A stretch of 35,842 nucleotides of DNA from Bacillota bacterium. Its GTDB lineage: Bacteria; Bacillota; Clostridia; Christensenellales; Aristaeellaceae. Every line of letters begins with the position of its first letter. The first letter of the stretch is position 1. Below the pieces are notes generated by a model that ran no database searches, was not told the DNA's origin, and saw only the letters and a list, made by a program, of their open reading frames with translations. This document shows positions 23,951-31,157 of this stretch, piece after piece. Location of the stretch: assembly GCA_023416655.1 (NCBI GenBank), contig JAEZHK010000059.1:1-35842 (forward strand), in the 5' to 3' direction. Both the position numbers and the translations under genes were made by a program.

Positions 23951-24100
23951 GGGAATCCTTTCATCGACAAATAAATTATGTCCAGTATACAATAAATGCC
24001 AAGTACAGCACAACCGCCCGCCCTATCGCGTACCGTGAAAAACCGAGAATACGTCAAATTTTGCAAGAAGTCAACACGTTGAATCATGTTGTGGTCGTGT

Positions 24101-24133
24101 AAACAAAGAACCGGCGTCCCAAACGCCGGTTCT
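24101..24133 (-). terminator. Terminator of the holin-like gene
   Basis: AGAACCGGCGT (24107-24117) pairs perfectly with ACGCCGGTTCT (24123-24133) around CCCAA. On the minus strand the stem is followed by TTGTTTAC. It is about 100 bases past the stop of the gene at 24234. Confidence 0.7.
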
Positions 24134-24233
24134 GAAGGGTTTCTGGAAATGAACAGAAGACACCCGGCGCGCATTGGAACGGTTCCCTCCACCGTCCGGG
24201 ATTGACCCGGGCGCGCCAGGAAGACGGGCCGGA

Positions 24234-24662
24234 TCATTTCCTTTCGAGCTTTTTGAAGCTGACCTCGTAGGCGCCCATTGCCGCCAGCGCCACCACAAAC
24301 GCGTTGATCGCGATCAGCGGCACGTCGATCCAGCGGAGATCCTCAACCATTCCCCGCGCGAGCGTCATCAGTCCGAAGGCGATGATCAGCACGATGAAGC
24401 GCGTCGGGATCTTCCACACCTTGTCCAGCGGGAACTTGAGATACTGCACGATCAGAAGCGTCGCGGCGATCGCGCCCGGAACCGTGGCCAGCTGCTCCCA
24501 TGTGTAGGGCGCCTGTTCGGCCGCCTCCTGCGGCGGGACGATCGCCTCTCCTTCGCCACCCTCGCCTGTCGTCTCGGCCCCGGCCTCCGCGAACACCACG
24601 GCGATCAGGAAAAGCGTCAGTAGAAAAGCCAACAGGTAGTAAACCCCCCCGTGCCCGCGCAT
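24234..24662 (-). CDS. Small holin-like membrane protein
   Basis: The 142-residue product starts at ATG 24662, seven bases after GAGGAGG; the ATG at 24668 is too close to that site. A signal-type helix (VYYLLAFLLTLFLIAVVFA) is followed by an acidic linker (EAGAETTGEGGEGEA). Two to three further helices follow (PGAIAATLLIVQYLKFPLDK, FIVLIIAFGLMTLA, INAFVVALAAMGAYE). The core from YTWEQLATVPG to GAYEVSF resembles short phage-type holin-like proteins known from Bacillota, here with an added exported N-terminus. A broken copy is at 27866-28072. Function as a holin is inference only. Confidence 0.7.
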   Translation of the reverse strand: MRGHGGVYYLLAFLLTLFLIAVVFAEAGAETTGEGGEGEAIVPPQEAAEQAPYTWEQLATVPGAIAATLLIVQYLKFPLDKVWKIPTRFIVLIIAFGLMTLARGMVEDLRWIDVPLIAINAFVVALAAMGAYEVSFKKLERK

Positions 24663-24832
24663 CCTCATCCCTCCTCAATGGATGGATACGCCGCCGGCCC
24701 CTTTTCTACCACTTGATTTACGCGCCCGGTGCTGCCGGATTCCAAGCCGTCCGGTCGCCGGCCGTCAATGGAAATCATTACCCGCGTCCCGTATACCGGT
24801 CAATCTACCTTAGAGAAAAATAGCGATTCTTG

Positions 24833-24862
24833 TTGATTTTTGTAACCCGCGAATGGTAAACT
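24833..24862 (+). promoter_or_regulatory. Possible promoter for the 5TM-PAS-GGDEF-HD-GYP gene
   Basis: TTGATT (24833-24838) and TAAACT (24857-24862) are 18 bases apart. Both deviate from consensus, so this is a weak candidate. Confidence 0.3.
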
Positions 24863-24924
24863 GTGGTATGCTAAAAAAATGCGCCTTCCGGGTTTTGACA
24901 TAAGAGAGTGAGGATGTGAACCGG

Positions 24925-26916
24925 ATGGATATCCTCTTTGCAAAGGACCTTTTCACAAACATGGCCATGCTGCTGTCCGCCAGCATCCTCTCGAACTATA
25001 TTTACGCCTTGTCTTTGAAAAACCCGCGGTCCAAGGATCTCCTCATCGGGCTGACCAACGGAATGATCGGCATCTTGCTGCTTGTCAACACGGTCCGCCT
25101 GAACAGCTGGATTGTCTTTGATACGCGCTCCATTCTGATCTCTCTGACGGCGCTCTTCTTCGGCCCGGTCCCCGCGCTCATCGCCGCGCCCATCATCATT
25201 GCCTACCGCGTCTACATGGGCGGCGCGGGCGCATTGCCCGGCGTATTGGTCACCATCGCGACGATGTGCGTAGGCCTCCTGTGGCGCAGGCGCAGGCGAG
25301 CGCCCGGCGGGTACGGCGCTTCGGAGCTATACCTTCTCGGTTTGGCCGCGAGCATTGTCATGCTCCTTTGCATGTTCTCCCTTCCCCTTTACAGGGCGCT
25401 GGAGGTGCTGCGATCGATCGCTCTGCCGGTACTGGTCCTCTTTCCGCTGGGGACGGTGCTCATGGGTCTGGTGATCGGAACGAGGCTCAGGCAAATCGAG
25501 GCGGAGAACGCGATTCGGGCGCAGGAAGCGCAGCTTCGGATCATGTATGAGCAGGCGCCCATCGGCGTGGCGATGCTTGATGGGCGGAACGTGCTCCGGG
25601 CCAACCAAAGGTACACCACGATCACGGGCGACGCCCAGGGCGGCGAGGCGAAGTTTACCTGCGATTTGGTCAGGGTGCAGCTGGATTCGGCGGCGGAGAA
25701 AGCGGAAATGGACGCTTTCCAAATGGGCGCCGCGGATCAATACATAGCGGAAAAACGCCTCTTGATGCCCGACGGCAGCGTGCTGTGGGCGGATCTGACC
25801 ATTCGTCAGCTCGATCCGCCCGGGTCCGGAACGCGCCGGACGATGTGCCTGATTCAAGACGTGACGGAGCGGCGGCTCCGGGACGAAGCGCTTCTGAACG
25901 CCATGACGCGGGACAACCTGACCGGGGCTTTCAACCGGTCCTACATGGACCTGGAAAGGCAGAACCTGGAATCCGAGGAGAACCTGCCGGTGTCGCTCAT
26001 CCTGTGCGACGTGGACGGGCTCAAGCTCATCAACGATGTCTATGGCTACGAGGAGGGCGACGCGCTGCTGCGCGACGTGGCCAAAGTGCTCATGGAGGCC
26101 GCCTGGACACGGGACCTGGTCGTGCGGTATGGCGGAGACGAATTCCTGCTGCTGCTGCCCAAGACCAGCCTCGACGATGCGAGCGGGATATGCGAACGGA
26201 TTCAGCGCAACTTTCAATCCCGCGCGGGAAACGCGCAGACAAGCCCCAGGTACTCAAGCATCTCCATCGGGTATGCGACCAAAACCAGCGCGAATCAACC
26301 GCTGTCCGATGTGATCCGGTCTGCCGAAGAATCCCTGTCCATGCGCAAGCTGCTGGTAAAAAAGAGCATGCACAACGCGATCCTTACCTCCATCAAGGCG
26401 ACCCTGTACGAAAAGAGCAACGAGACGGAAGAGCACTGCGAGCGGATGGCGCGGTGGGCGCGGGCGCTCGGCGAAGCGATGGGGCTGTCCGGGGAACCCT
26501 TGGACCGGCTGGAGCTTGGCGCGTACCTGCACGACATCGGCAAGGTCCGTATCGACAGCAGCATCCTGAAGAAACCCGGAAAGCTCTCGGCGTCCGAGTG
26601 GGAGGAGATCAAAAAGCACCCGGAGGCCGGGTACCGGATCGCGTGCTCCGTACCGGAACTTCAGAACGTCGCGGACCTGATCCTCTGCCACCACGAAAAA
26701 TGGGACGGAAGCGGTTACCCGCGGTCCCTCGCCGGGAAGACGATCCCGCTGCTCGCCCGCATCATCGCACTGGTGGACGCGTACGACGCCATGACGACCG
26801 ACCGCAGCTACCAGCGGGCGCTGACAAAAGAAGAGGCGATCCAGGAGATCCGCCGCTGCGCCGGAAGCCATTTCGACCAGAGCGTCGCGGAGACGTTCAT
26901 CGAAAGGGTTCTGTAG
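24925..26916 (+). CDS. Membrane sensor with PAS, GGDEF and HD-GYP domains
   Basis: The 663-residue product most likely starts at ATG 24925, 11 bases after GTGAGG; GTG 24916 is too close to that site. Residues about 10-185 hold five or six membrane segments of the 5TM-LYT type (MIGILLLVNTVRL, TALFFGPVPALIAAPIIIAYR). A PAS domain follows (about 205-320). The GGDEF domain (about 335-485) keeps CDVDGLKLINDVYGYEEGD and VRYGGDEFLLL, with no I-site. The HD-GYP domain (about 500-663) keeps YLHDIGKVRID, HPEAGYRI, CHHEKWDGSGYP and DAYDAMTTDRSYQ. Both c-di-GMP functions look intact. The C-terminal two thirds are clearly paralogous to the gene at 20891-23950. The secreted protein gene starts 39 bases later and may be cotranscribed. 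Confidence 0.9.
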   Translation: MDILFAKDLFTNMAMLLSASILSNYIYALSLKNPRSKDLLIGLTNGMIGILLLVNTVRLNSWIVFDTRSILISLTALFFGPVPALIAAPIIIAYRVYMGGAGALPGVLVTIATMCVGLLWRRRRRAPGGYGASELYLLGLAASIVMLLCMFSLPLYRALEVLRSIALPVLVLFPLGTVLMGLVIGTRLRQIEAENAIRAQEAQLRIMYEQAPIGVAMLDGRNVLRANQRYTTITGDAQGGEAKFTCDLVRVQLDSAAEKAEMDAFQMGAADQYIAEKRLLMPDGSVLWADLTIRQLDPPGSGTRRTMCLIQDVTERRLRDEALLNAMTRDNLTGAFNRSYMDLERQNLESEENLPVSLILCDVDGLKLINDVYGYEEGDALLRDVAKVLMEAAWTRDLVVRYGGDEFLLLLPKTSLDDASGICERIQRNFQSRAGNAQTSPRYSSISIGYATKTSANQPLSDVIRSAEESLSMRKLLVKKSMHNAILTSIKATLYEKSNETEEHCERMARWARALGEAMGLSGEPLDRLELGAYLHDIGKVRIDSSILKKPGKLSASEWEEIKKHPEAGYRIACSVPELQNVADLILCHHEKWDGSGYPRSLAGKTIPLLARIIALVDAYDAMTTDRSYQRALTKEEAIQEIRRCAGSHFDQSVAETFIERVL

Positions 26917-26955
26917 ACAACAGAGGGATAAAACTTTACAGCGGAGGAGATTGCA

Positions 26956-27846
26956 TTGGGCATACGGCACTTGATCCGGCTGACGGTGGTCGCCCTGATT
27001 CTGGCCATGACGCTGACAAGCCTCACGGCCTATGGCGGACGTGCCGGTCAATCCGGCGGCGCCAAGGCATCCCGCGAAAATACGTTTCAAATCCATTTCC
27101 TGAACCAGGGCCGCGTCGACGCCATTCTAATCGTTTCAAACGGCGAAGCGATGTTTATCGACTCCGGATTTCGCCACGACGGCTTAGAATGCATCAACTA
27201 CATGCAGCGCATGGGCATCACCAGACTCCGCTACTATGTTGGTACGCACGCCCACAAAAATCATATCGGCGGCGCAGCGCCCATCATCTACAGCATGCGA
27301 CCGGATCGGGTGTTCATCCCCCATACCGGCGTTGAAACGGCGATCATCGATTATGCGGTTGAAGGTTTGGAGCGTGAAGCGGTGGCAAGCGTCGCGTACA
27401 CCGTGCTGAGTCCCGGCGATTCGTTCCGATGGAACGATCTCACCATCACCTGTCTCGGTCCGCTTGCCGTGAGGGATTGCCCGAAAGGCGCGACAATGGA
27501 AAACTACAATTCCCTGATCCTGAGGATCGACCGCGGGGACCGCCAGATGGTTTTGCTCACGGGCGACACCAGCTCGAGAGTCCTCAATCGGATCGAAAAG
27601 TTGCGTCCCGGCTCGACCCGCGCGGAGATCCTCAAGAACCCCCATCATAACGGTGCGCAATCGGAAGCGACCCTTCGAAAAATCTCCCCGAGGATCGTCG
27701 CCGTCTGCAACAGCAGCCTGCCGTCGCGCACGTACAAAACGCGGATTCTCAAGATCGGCGCGGTGTTCTACACCGCCAGCCGCAACGGCGACGGCAACTT
27801 TGTGCTGGAAGATTCAGGCGGGGAATGGGACATGTATAAAACATAG
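26956..27846 (+). CDS. Secreted metallo-beta-lactamase-fold protein (ComEC/Rec2-like)
   Basis: The 296-residue product starts at TTG 26956, seven bases after GGAGGA. A signal peptide (about residues 1-30; LTVVALILAMTLTSLTA) is followed by a metallo-beta-lactamase fold: FLNQGRVDAILIVSNGEAMFIDSG, THAHKNHIGG, LLTGDTSS and NPHHNGAQS. The spacing matches the extracellular domain of ComEC and related phosphodiesterase-like proteins. The central motif reads HAHKNH, where the family has HxHxDH, so the aspartate that activates water is asparagine; activity may be lost or altered. A truncated second copy of its 3' end occurs at 28391-28487. Confidence 0.75.
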   Translation: MGIRHLIRLTVVALILAMTLTSLTAYGGRAGQSGGAKASRENTFQIHFLNQGRVDAILIVSNGEAMFIDSGFRHDGLECINYMQRMGITRLRYYVGTHAHKNHIGGAAPIIYSMRPDRVFIPHTGVETAIIDYAVEGLEREAVASVAYTVLSPGDSFRWNDLTITCLGPLAVRDCPKGATMENYNSLILRIDRGDRQMVLLTGDTSSRVLNRIEKLRPGSTRAEILKNPHHNGAQSEATLRKISPRIVAVCNSSLPSRTYKTRILKIGAVFYTASRNGDGNFVLEDSGGEWDMYKT

Positions 27847-27865
27847 AAATCATTCCATCTCATGC

Positions 27866-28072
27866 GAACCTGACCTGGTACGCACCCATCGCCGCCACGA
27901 GCGCGTTGACGCCACCAACGGCATGTCGGGCCATTTGCCCCCGGATCATCGACTGTGCGATGGCCAGGGGCCGAAGGCGATCACGAGCACCATGTCCCTC
28001 GGGTTCTTCCACAGTCCAGCGGCATCTTCAGATATTGGACGATGAGTGGCGTCGCCGCGATCGCACCCGGCA
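27866..28072 (-). pseudogene. Fragment of a second holin-like gene
   Basis: This stretch aligns along its length with the C-terminal half of the intact holin-like gene at 24234-24662 (for example TGACCT.GTA.GC.CCCAT at the start and ATCGCGATCGCACCCGG-like sequence at the end). Small insertions and deletions break every frame, and the 5' third is missing. It is a decayed paralogue. Confidence 0.7.
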
Positions 28073-28115
28073 GCAGGAAGTGTGGTGTGGGGGGGGCATT
28101 GGAAATGCCGTTGGC

Positions 28116-28328
28116 TCAGTCTCTCAGCTTAACCACCGTGTGTTCGAGTTGGTACCATCGCTGTTCCTTGTGCTGCAAATCGTACTTTTTGCTCGTTTCA
28201 AAAACAGCTGCCTCTTCGCCATCCGCCGTAACGCGATAGGCTGCCGAAAGCGTCATGCCTTCCATGGCGTTGTTCGCGGTATTGCTGGGGTACTCTGTTC
28301 CGAAAAATGTCACTCGATAATGCGGCAT
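28116..28328 (-). CDS. Small protein of unknown function (70 aa)
   Basis: The frame starts at ATG 28328, five bases after AGGAGG. The product (MPHYRVTFFGTEYPSNTANN, then LSAAYRVTADGEEAAVFETS and RWYQLEHTVVKLRD) is soluble and looks beta-rich. I do not recognise it. It lies between the holin-like fragment and the duplicated end of the secreted MBL gene, so it may have come with that DNA. Confidence 0.65.
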   Translation of the reverse strand: MPHYRVTFFGTEYPSNTANNAMEGMTLSAAYRVTADGEEAAVFETSKKYDLQHKEQRWYQLEHTVVKLRD

Positions 28329-28390
28329 CTGTTCCTCCTACTCGTGGTCCGATACATCAGTATACCACACTTCTGTTTTTGCTGCACTGC

Positions 28391-28487
28391 ACAAGATCGG
28401 CGCGGTGTTCTACACCGCCAGCCGCAATAGCGAAGGCAGCTTTGTGCTGGAAGACTCGGGCGGGAATGGGTTATGTACAAAACAGAG
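28391..28487 (+). pseudogene. Duplicated 3' end of the secreted MBL-fold gene
   Basis: About 95 bases match the last part of the gene at 26956-27846 (from AAGATCGGCGCGGTGTTCTA onward, original near 27751-27846), with roughly 85 percent identity by eye. The copied part would encode KIGAVFYTASRN and FVLEDSGG. No start or ribosome site is present. Confidence 0.75.
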
Positions 28488-28540
28488 ATGGCCATCAATG
28501 GCTCTCCCGTTAAGAGAAAACCCGCGGGATGCCCGGCTAC

Positions 28541-28582
28541 AAAAAACATCCTTGAAATCGCGCGGATTTCAAGGATGTTTCA
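28541..28582 (-). terminator. Strong terminator of the GDSL gene
   Basis: AACATCCTTGAAATC (28545-28559) pairs perfectly with GATTTCAAGGATGTT (28565-28579) around GCGCG, a 15-bp stem. On the minus strand a run of Ts follows. It lies about 35 bases past the stop of the GDSL gene. Confidence 0.85.
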
Positions 28583-28615
28583 CCATTACCTGTCAATCCC
28601 GGCCACGCATTCCTC

Positions 28616-29464
28616 CTAATGAAGCATATCCGGGATGCGGTCGAGGATCAGGTGTGCGATCATCTGTTGACCCGCGGCATTGGGATGCGGATCCAAGTTG
28701 ACCGCAAATGGAGTCAGCTCCACATTGAGCGTTCCGGGCGTCACAGCGAAAGGCACAGCAAGGTCGACAAAGATGATTTTGGAGCCCCTCTTTGTCCTGG
28801 CCACGGCGCTGTACACCTGATTGAGCCCACCGATCATTTGATCGGACAACGCGCCCAAATCGAATACCGCGGCCGTGCCGGGGACGGGTATCACAATCCC
28901 ATGATAGGGGCTGTAGGCAGTGGTCACGGCAATGCGCGCTTTGGGATTCAGCGCGGTGATGCGGGAGACAATGTACGGGAAATTCTTCCGGAACGTCTTG
29001 ATGCCTTTTTTAAGACGAACAGCAGCACCGGGACGATTCAACGCCTCGATCGCTTTCGCGAGCTTGGTGGGATCGGACATGATCGCATTCCAATTGGTCG
29101 TGCCCGTGGCTTTGCGTATGATGTCCAAGAAAATACCAAGCACATCGTTTGAACCGATGGTGAGCGTGATCAGGTTCGCGCGTCTTATGGAGTTCATGAC
29201 ATAATGATTGCGCATCACGTGAATCAACCCGTAGCTGGTCAGCCCATCTCGTGAGAAATTGAGCATCAGCGGCGCGTTCAGCCTGGCATTTATAAGGCTT
29301 GGGTAACTCTGCCCGGGTAAAACGCTTGTGCCGATCGAGATAGAGTCGCCCAATGCGACATAACAGAGCGGCTTCGGCTTCGGCGCCGCAGACACCTCGG
29401 CGGGAATCAAACCGATCGTCAGGATCAACACAAGGAGAACCGATAAGATACGCCTTGTAGTCAT
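28616..29464 (-). CDS. Secreted SGNH/GDSL-type hydrolase
   Basis: The 282-residue product starts at ATG 29464, eight bases after GGGGG; the frame reaches 29488 without a better start. A signal peptide (LSVLLVLILTIGLIPAEVSA) is followed by the four SGNH blocks: VALGDSISIG (block I, catalytic Ser), the Gly in FSRDGLTSYGL (block II), LTIGSNDV (block III, Asn) and DPHPNAAG (block V, Asp and His). These are exported esterases or lipases that act on acyl groups of lipids or cell-wall sugars. Substrate unknown. It has its own promoter and terminator, so it is a single-gene unit. Confidence 0.9.
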   Translation of the reverse strand: MTTRRILSVLLVLILTIGLIPAEVSAAPKPKPLCYVALGDSISIGTSVLPGQSYPSLINARLNAPLMLNFSRDGLTSYGLIHVMRNHYVMNSIRRANLITLTIGSNDVLGIFLDIIRKATGTTNWNAIMSDPTKLAKAIEALNRPGAAVRLKKGIKTFRKNFPYIVSRITALNPKARIAVTTAYSPYHGIVIPVPGTAAVFDLGALSDQMIGGLNQVYSAVARTKRGSKIIFVDLAVPFAVTPGTLNVELTPFAVNLDPHPNAAGQQMIAHLILDRIPDMLH

Positions 29465-29500
29465 TTGAGTTACCCCCTTCACAGTCAATAATTACAAATA

Positions 29501-29530
29501 ATTATATACATTTTCCCAAATAATTATCAA
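29501..29530 (-). promoter_or_regulatory. Sigma-A promoter of the GDSL gene
   Basis: On the minus strand TTGATA (29530-29525) and TATAAT (29506-29501) are separated by 18 bases in a very AT-rich stretch. The expected start is about 30 bases before ATG 29464. Confidence 0.7.
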
Positions 29531-29592
29531 CCTTGATCGGACAGATTTTTTATAGATTGGGGGCGGGTTAGGCAAAAATCAAGCTCCAAAGA

Positions 29593-29626
29593 CAAAGAAA
29601 AGCCCGCCAGCCTCACGGCCAGCGGG
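29593..29626 (-). terminator. Terminator of tlp
   Basis: CCCGC (29603-29607) and GCGGG (29622-29626), with inner GCC and GGC arms around TCAC, form a stem followed on the minus strand by TTTTCTTTG. It is about 20 bases past the tlp stop and nearly identical to the terminator at 29957-29986. Confidence 0.75.
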
Positions 29627-29646
29627 GGTCTTCAAGCGCTGCTTAC

Positions 29647-29874
29647 TTACGGCTTGTTCGCTTCCCGGTACGCCGCATCGTCCTTGATCTCTTTCCGCAT
29701 GGCTTCCAAGGCATGCACACGGCGTTCGTTTTTGTCCTCCATTGCCTCTTTTGTTTTGGGGTCACGCGTTTCGGCTATGAGTTCTTCGGCCATCTCCATA
29801 TTGTGTAGCGTCCTGTCAATATTTTGCTGGATGCGTTCAACACTGTTCTTCCGGTCGTCCGGCTTGGGCGTCAA
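29647..29874 (-). CDS. tlp: Small acid-soluble spore protein Tlp
   Basis: The 75-residue product starts at TTG 29874, seven bases after GGGGGG; no other start fits the family's N-terminus. The sequence (KPDDRKNSVERIQQNIDRT, then DKNERRVHALEAMRKEIKDDA) follows the Tlp pattern, in which KPDDR near the start and KNERR..ALE.MR.EIKDE at the end are conserved. Tlp is a minor small acid-soluble protein of the spore core, made in the forespore in Bacillus. Its presence argues that the host forms spores. The gene stands alone between two terminators. Confidence 0.85.
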   Translation of the reverse strand: MTPKPDDRKNSVERIQQNIDRTLHNMEMAEELIAETRDPKTKEAMEDKNERRVHALEAMRKEIKDDAAYREANKP

Positions 29875-29956
29875 AAACTATCCCCCCTTCCTACGCATGT
29901 TATGGTCATTCTAGTTTGGCATTCCAGCACGATATTATGTGTAGGAATGCGGGCAT

Positions 29957-29986
29957 AAAAAGCCCCGCCAGCCTCTCGGCCAGCGG
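29957..29986 (-). terminator. Terminator after the holin remnant
   Basis: CCGC and GCGG with inner GCC and GGC arms around TCTC (29965-29986), followed on the minus strand by TTTTTATG. It repeats the layout and most bases of the tlp terminator. Confidence 0.7.
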
Positions 29987-30042
29987 AGAGTCATATCACT
30001 CAGCGATTTTTTGTCATTGCCCTTGTCGCCCCCGTCCTTCAG

Positions 30043-30261
30043 TTATCCCAGCAAGTCAACCAGCTTCTTCGGAATCGGCAGCCCAATGGCAGCTGCGTTT
30101 TCCAGCACGCTGATGCCCTCGTTCGCCGTACAGAATGCAACCGCAGCCATGCGGTAGATTGCATCCATTCCCAGCGCCTGATCGATCGCCGCGACAATGT
30201 CAACGATATCACGGAATAGCGGTTCTGTCAGAAATGGAGGAACCGCCGATATTTCCGCCTA
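30043..30261 (-). pseudogene. C-terminal remnant of a phage-type holin (holin_4_1/TcdE-like)
   Basis: An open frame without a start reads FLTEPLFRDIVDIVAAID, then YRMAAVAFCTANEGISVLENA and AAIGLPIPKKLVDLLG before TAA 30045-30043. The pattern 'NEG.S.LENA...G.PIPKKL' is the typical end of toxin-secretion/phage-lysis holins. The membrane part that should come first is missing; the frame is blocked by TAG at the junction with the SDR gene, whose stop codon is only a few bases away. It is thus truncated by whatever event brought the SDR gene here. Confidence 0.7.
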
Positions 30262-30263
30262 AA

Positions 30264-31052
30264 CTAAATAAGCCTGTCTTTACGTTGGCTCGCCATCATG
30301 AAACGCCATGCCGCTCTCGCGTTTGTCAACCAAGCGATTAGGGCGTCATTTTTGGTGTTTCTGAGTATTCTCGGTATAAAGAATTTTGCGACCGTTTCAG
30401 GCTTGTCTGCCAATATGTTGAACATCCTTTTAAATTTATCATCCGAGATGACTTCAGAGGTTTCTCCATCCGGTGTTTTTGTGATGAAATCTGTTAGCAT
30501 CATTCCTGGCGACAATCGTCCCGCAATTACGCCGGTACCCTCCAGTTCCCTGGCAAGCCCTTTCATGAAGTACCGTAGTGCGCGCTTGGTGGTCCCATAA
30601 AGGATTGTTTTGGGCAGAATCATATCGTTGGAGCCCAGGCCCTCCATACTGTAAATCGCACCATCTCCCTGTTTGATCATCCCCGCTGCCGCAATCTGTG
30701 AGCCGTAGATCATTCCGATAATATTCGTCTTCATAACGTTTTCAGTATAAGTCTCACCAGTTTCCCACGAGAACATGTGCGGCGCGTTTTGCCCCGCGTT
30801 ATTGATCCAAATATCAATTGTTTTCCATCGGACAAGCGATCTGTCCCAGAGGTTTTGCAAACTTGCTTTTTCCTGGACGTTGCATGGGACATAGATGTAT
30901 TTTCCCTCAAAGGGCAATAGTTCGGCACGAGCTGCTTCGGGCAGCGCCTCGCCCCTGCCGGACAATGTAACATTGCATCCGGCTCGAAGAAACTCCGTTG
31001 CCATGGAAAAGCCAATGCCCCGTGTGCTGCCCGTTATCACTACATTTTTCAT
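30264..31052 (-). CDS. Short-chain dehydrogenase/reductase (SDR)
   Basis: The 262-residue product starts at ATG 31052, four bases after AGGAGGG. It has the NAD(P)-binding TGSTRGIG at residues 7-14, INNAG at about 85, and the catalytic Ser-Tyr-Lys set as YSMEGLG and YGTTK, followed by RLSPGMMLTD. This is a classical SDR that oxidises or reduces an alcohol or ketone. The Arg in TGSTRGIG and SGRG after strand 2 suggest NADPH. The substrate is not clear; 'chlorophyll b reductase-like' SDRs have similar N-termini. The gene is less GC-rich than the rest and sits beside a truncated holin, which suggests transfer. Confidence 0.9.
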   Translation of the reverse strand: MKNVVITGSTRGIGFSMATEFLRAGCNVTLSGRGEALPEAARAELLPFEGKYIYVPCNVQEKASLQNLWDRSLVRWKTIDIWINNAGQNAPHMFSWETGETYTENVMKTNIIGMIYGSQIAAAGMIKQGDGAIYSMEGLGSNDMILPKTILYGTTKRALRYFMKGLARELEGTGVIAGRLSPGMMLTDFITKTPDGETSEVISDDKFKRMFNILADKPETVAKFFIPRILRNTKNDALIAWLTNARAAWRFMMASQRKDRLI

Positions 31053-31157
31053 AAAACCCTCCTGAATATTGTACCCGCATCGCCCGAATGCAGGCTTATA
31101 ATGACTTCATCACGCTTACGCACTATGCTCCAAACCGACCTCCACCAGGCCTGGATT

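Noticed and set aside
25785..27335. A 516-codon plus-strand frame overlapping the membrane sensor and MBL genes
   Set aside because: It crosses two well-supported genes in another frame and has Arg/Gly-rich, motif-free sequence.
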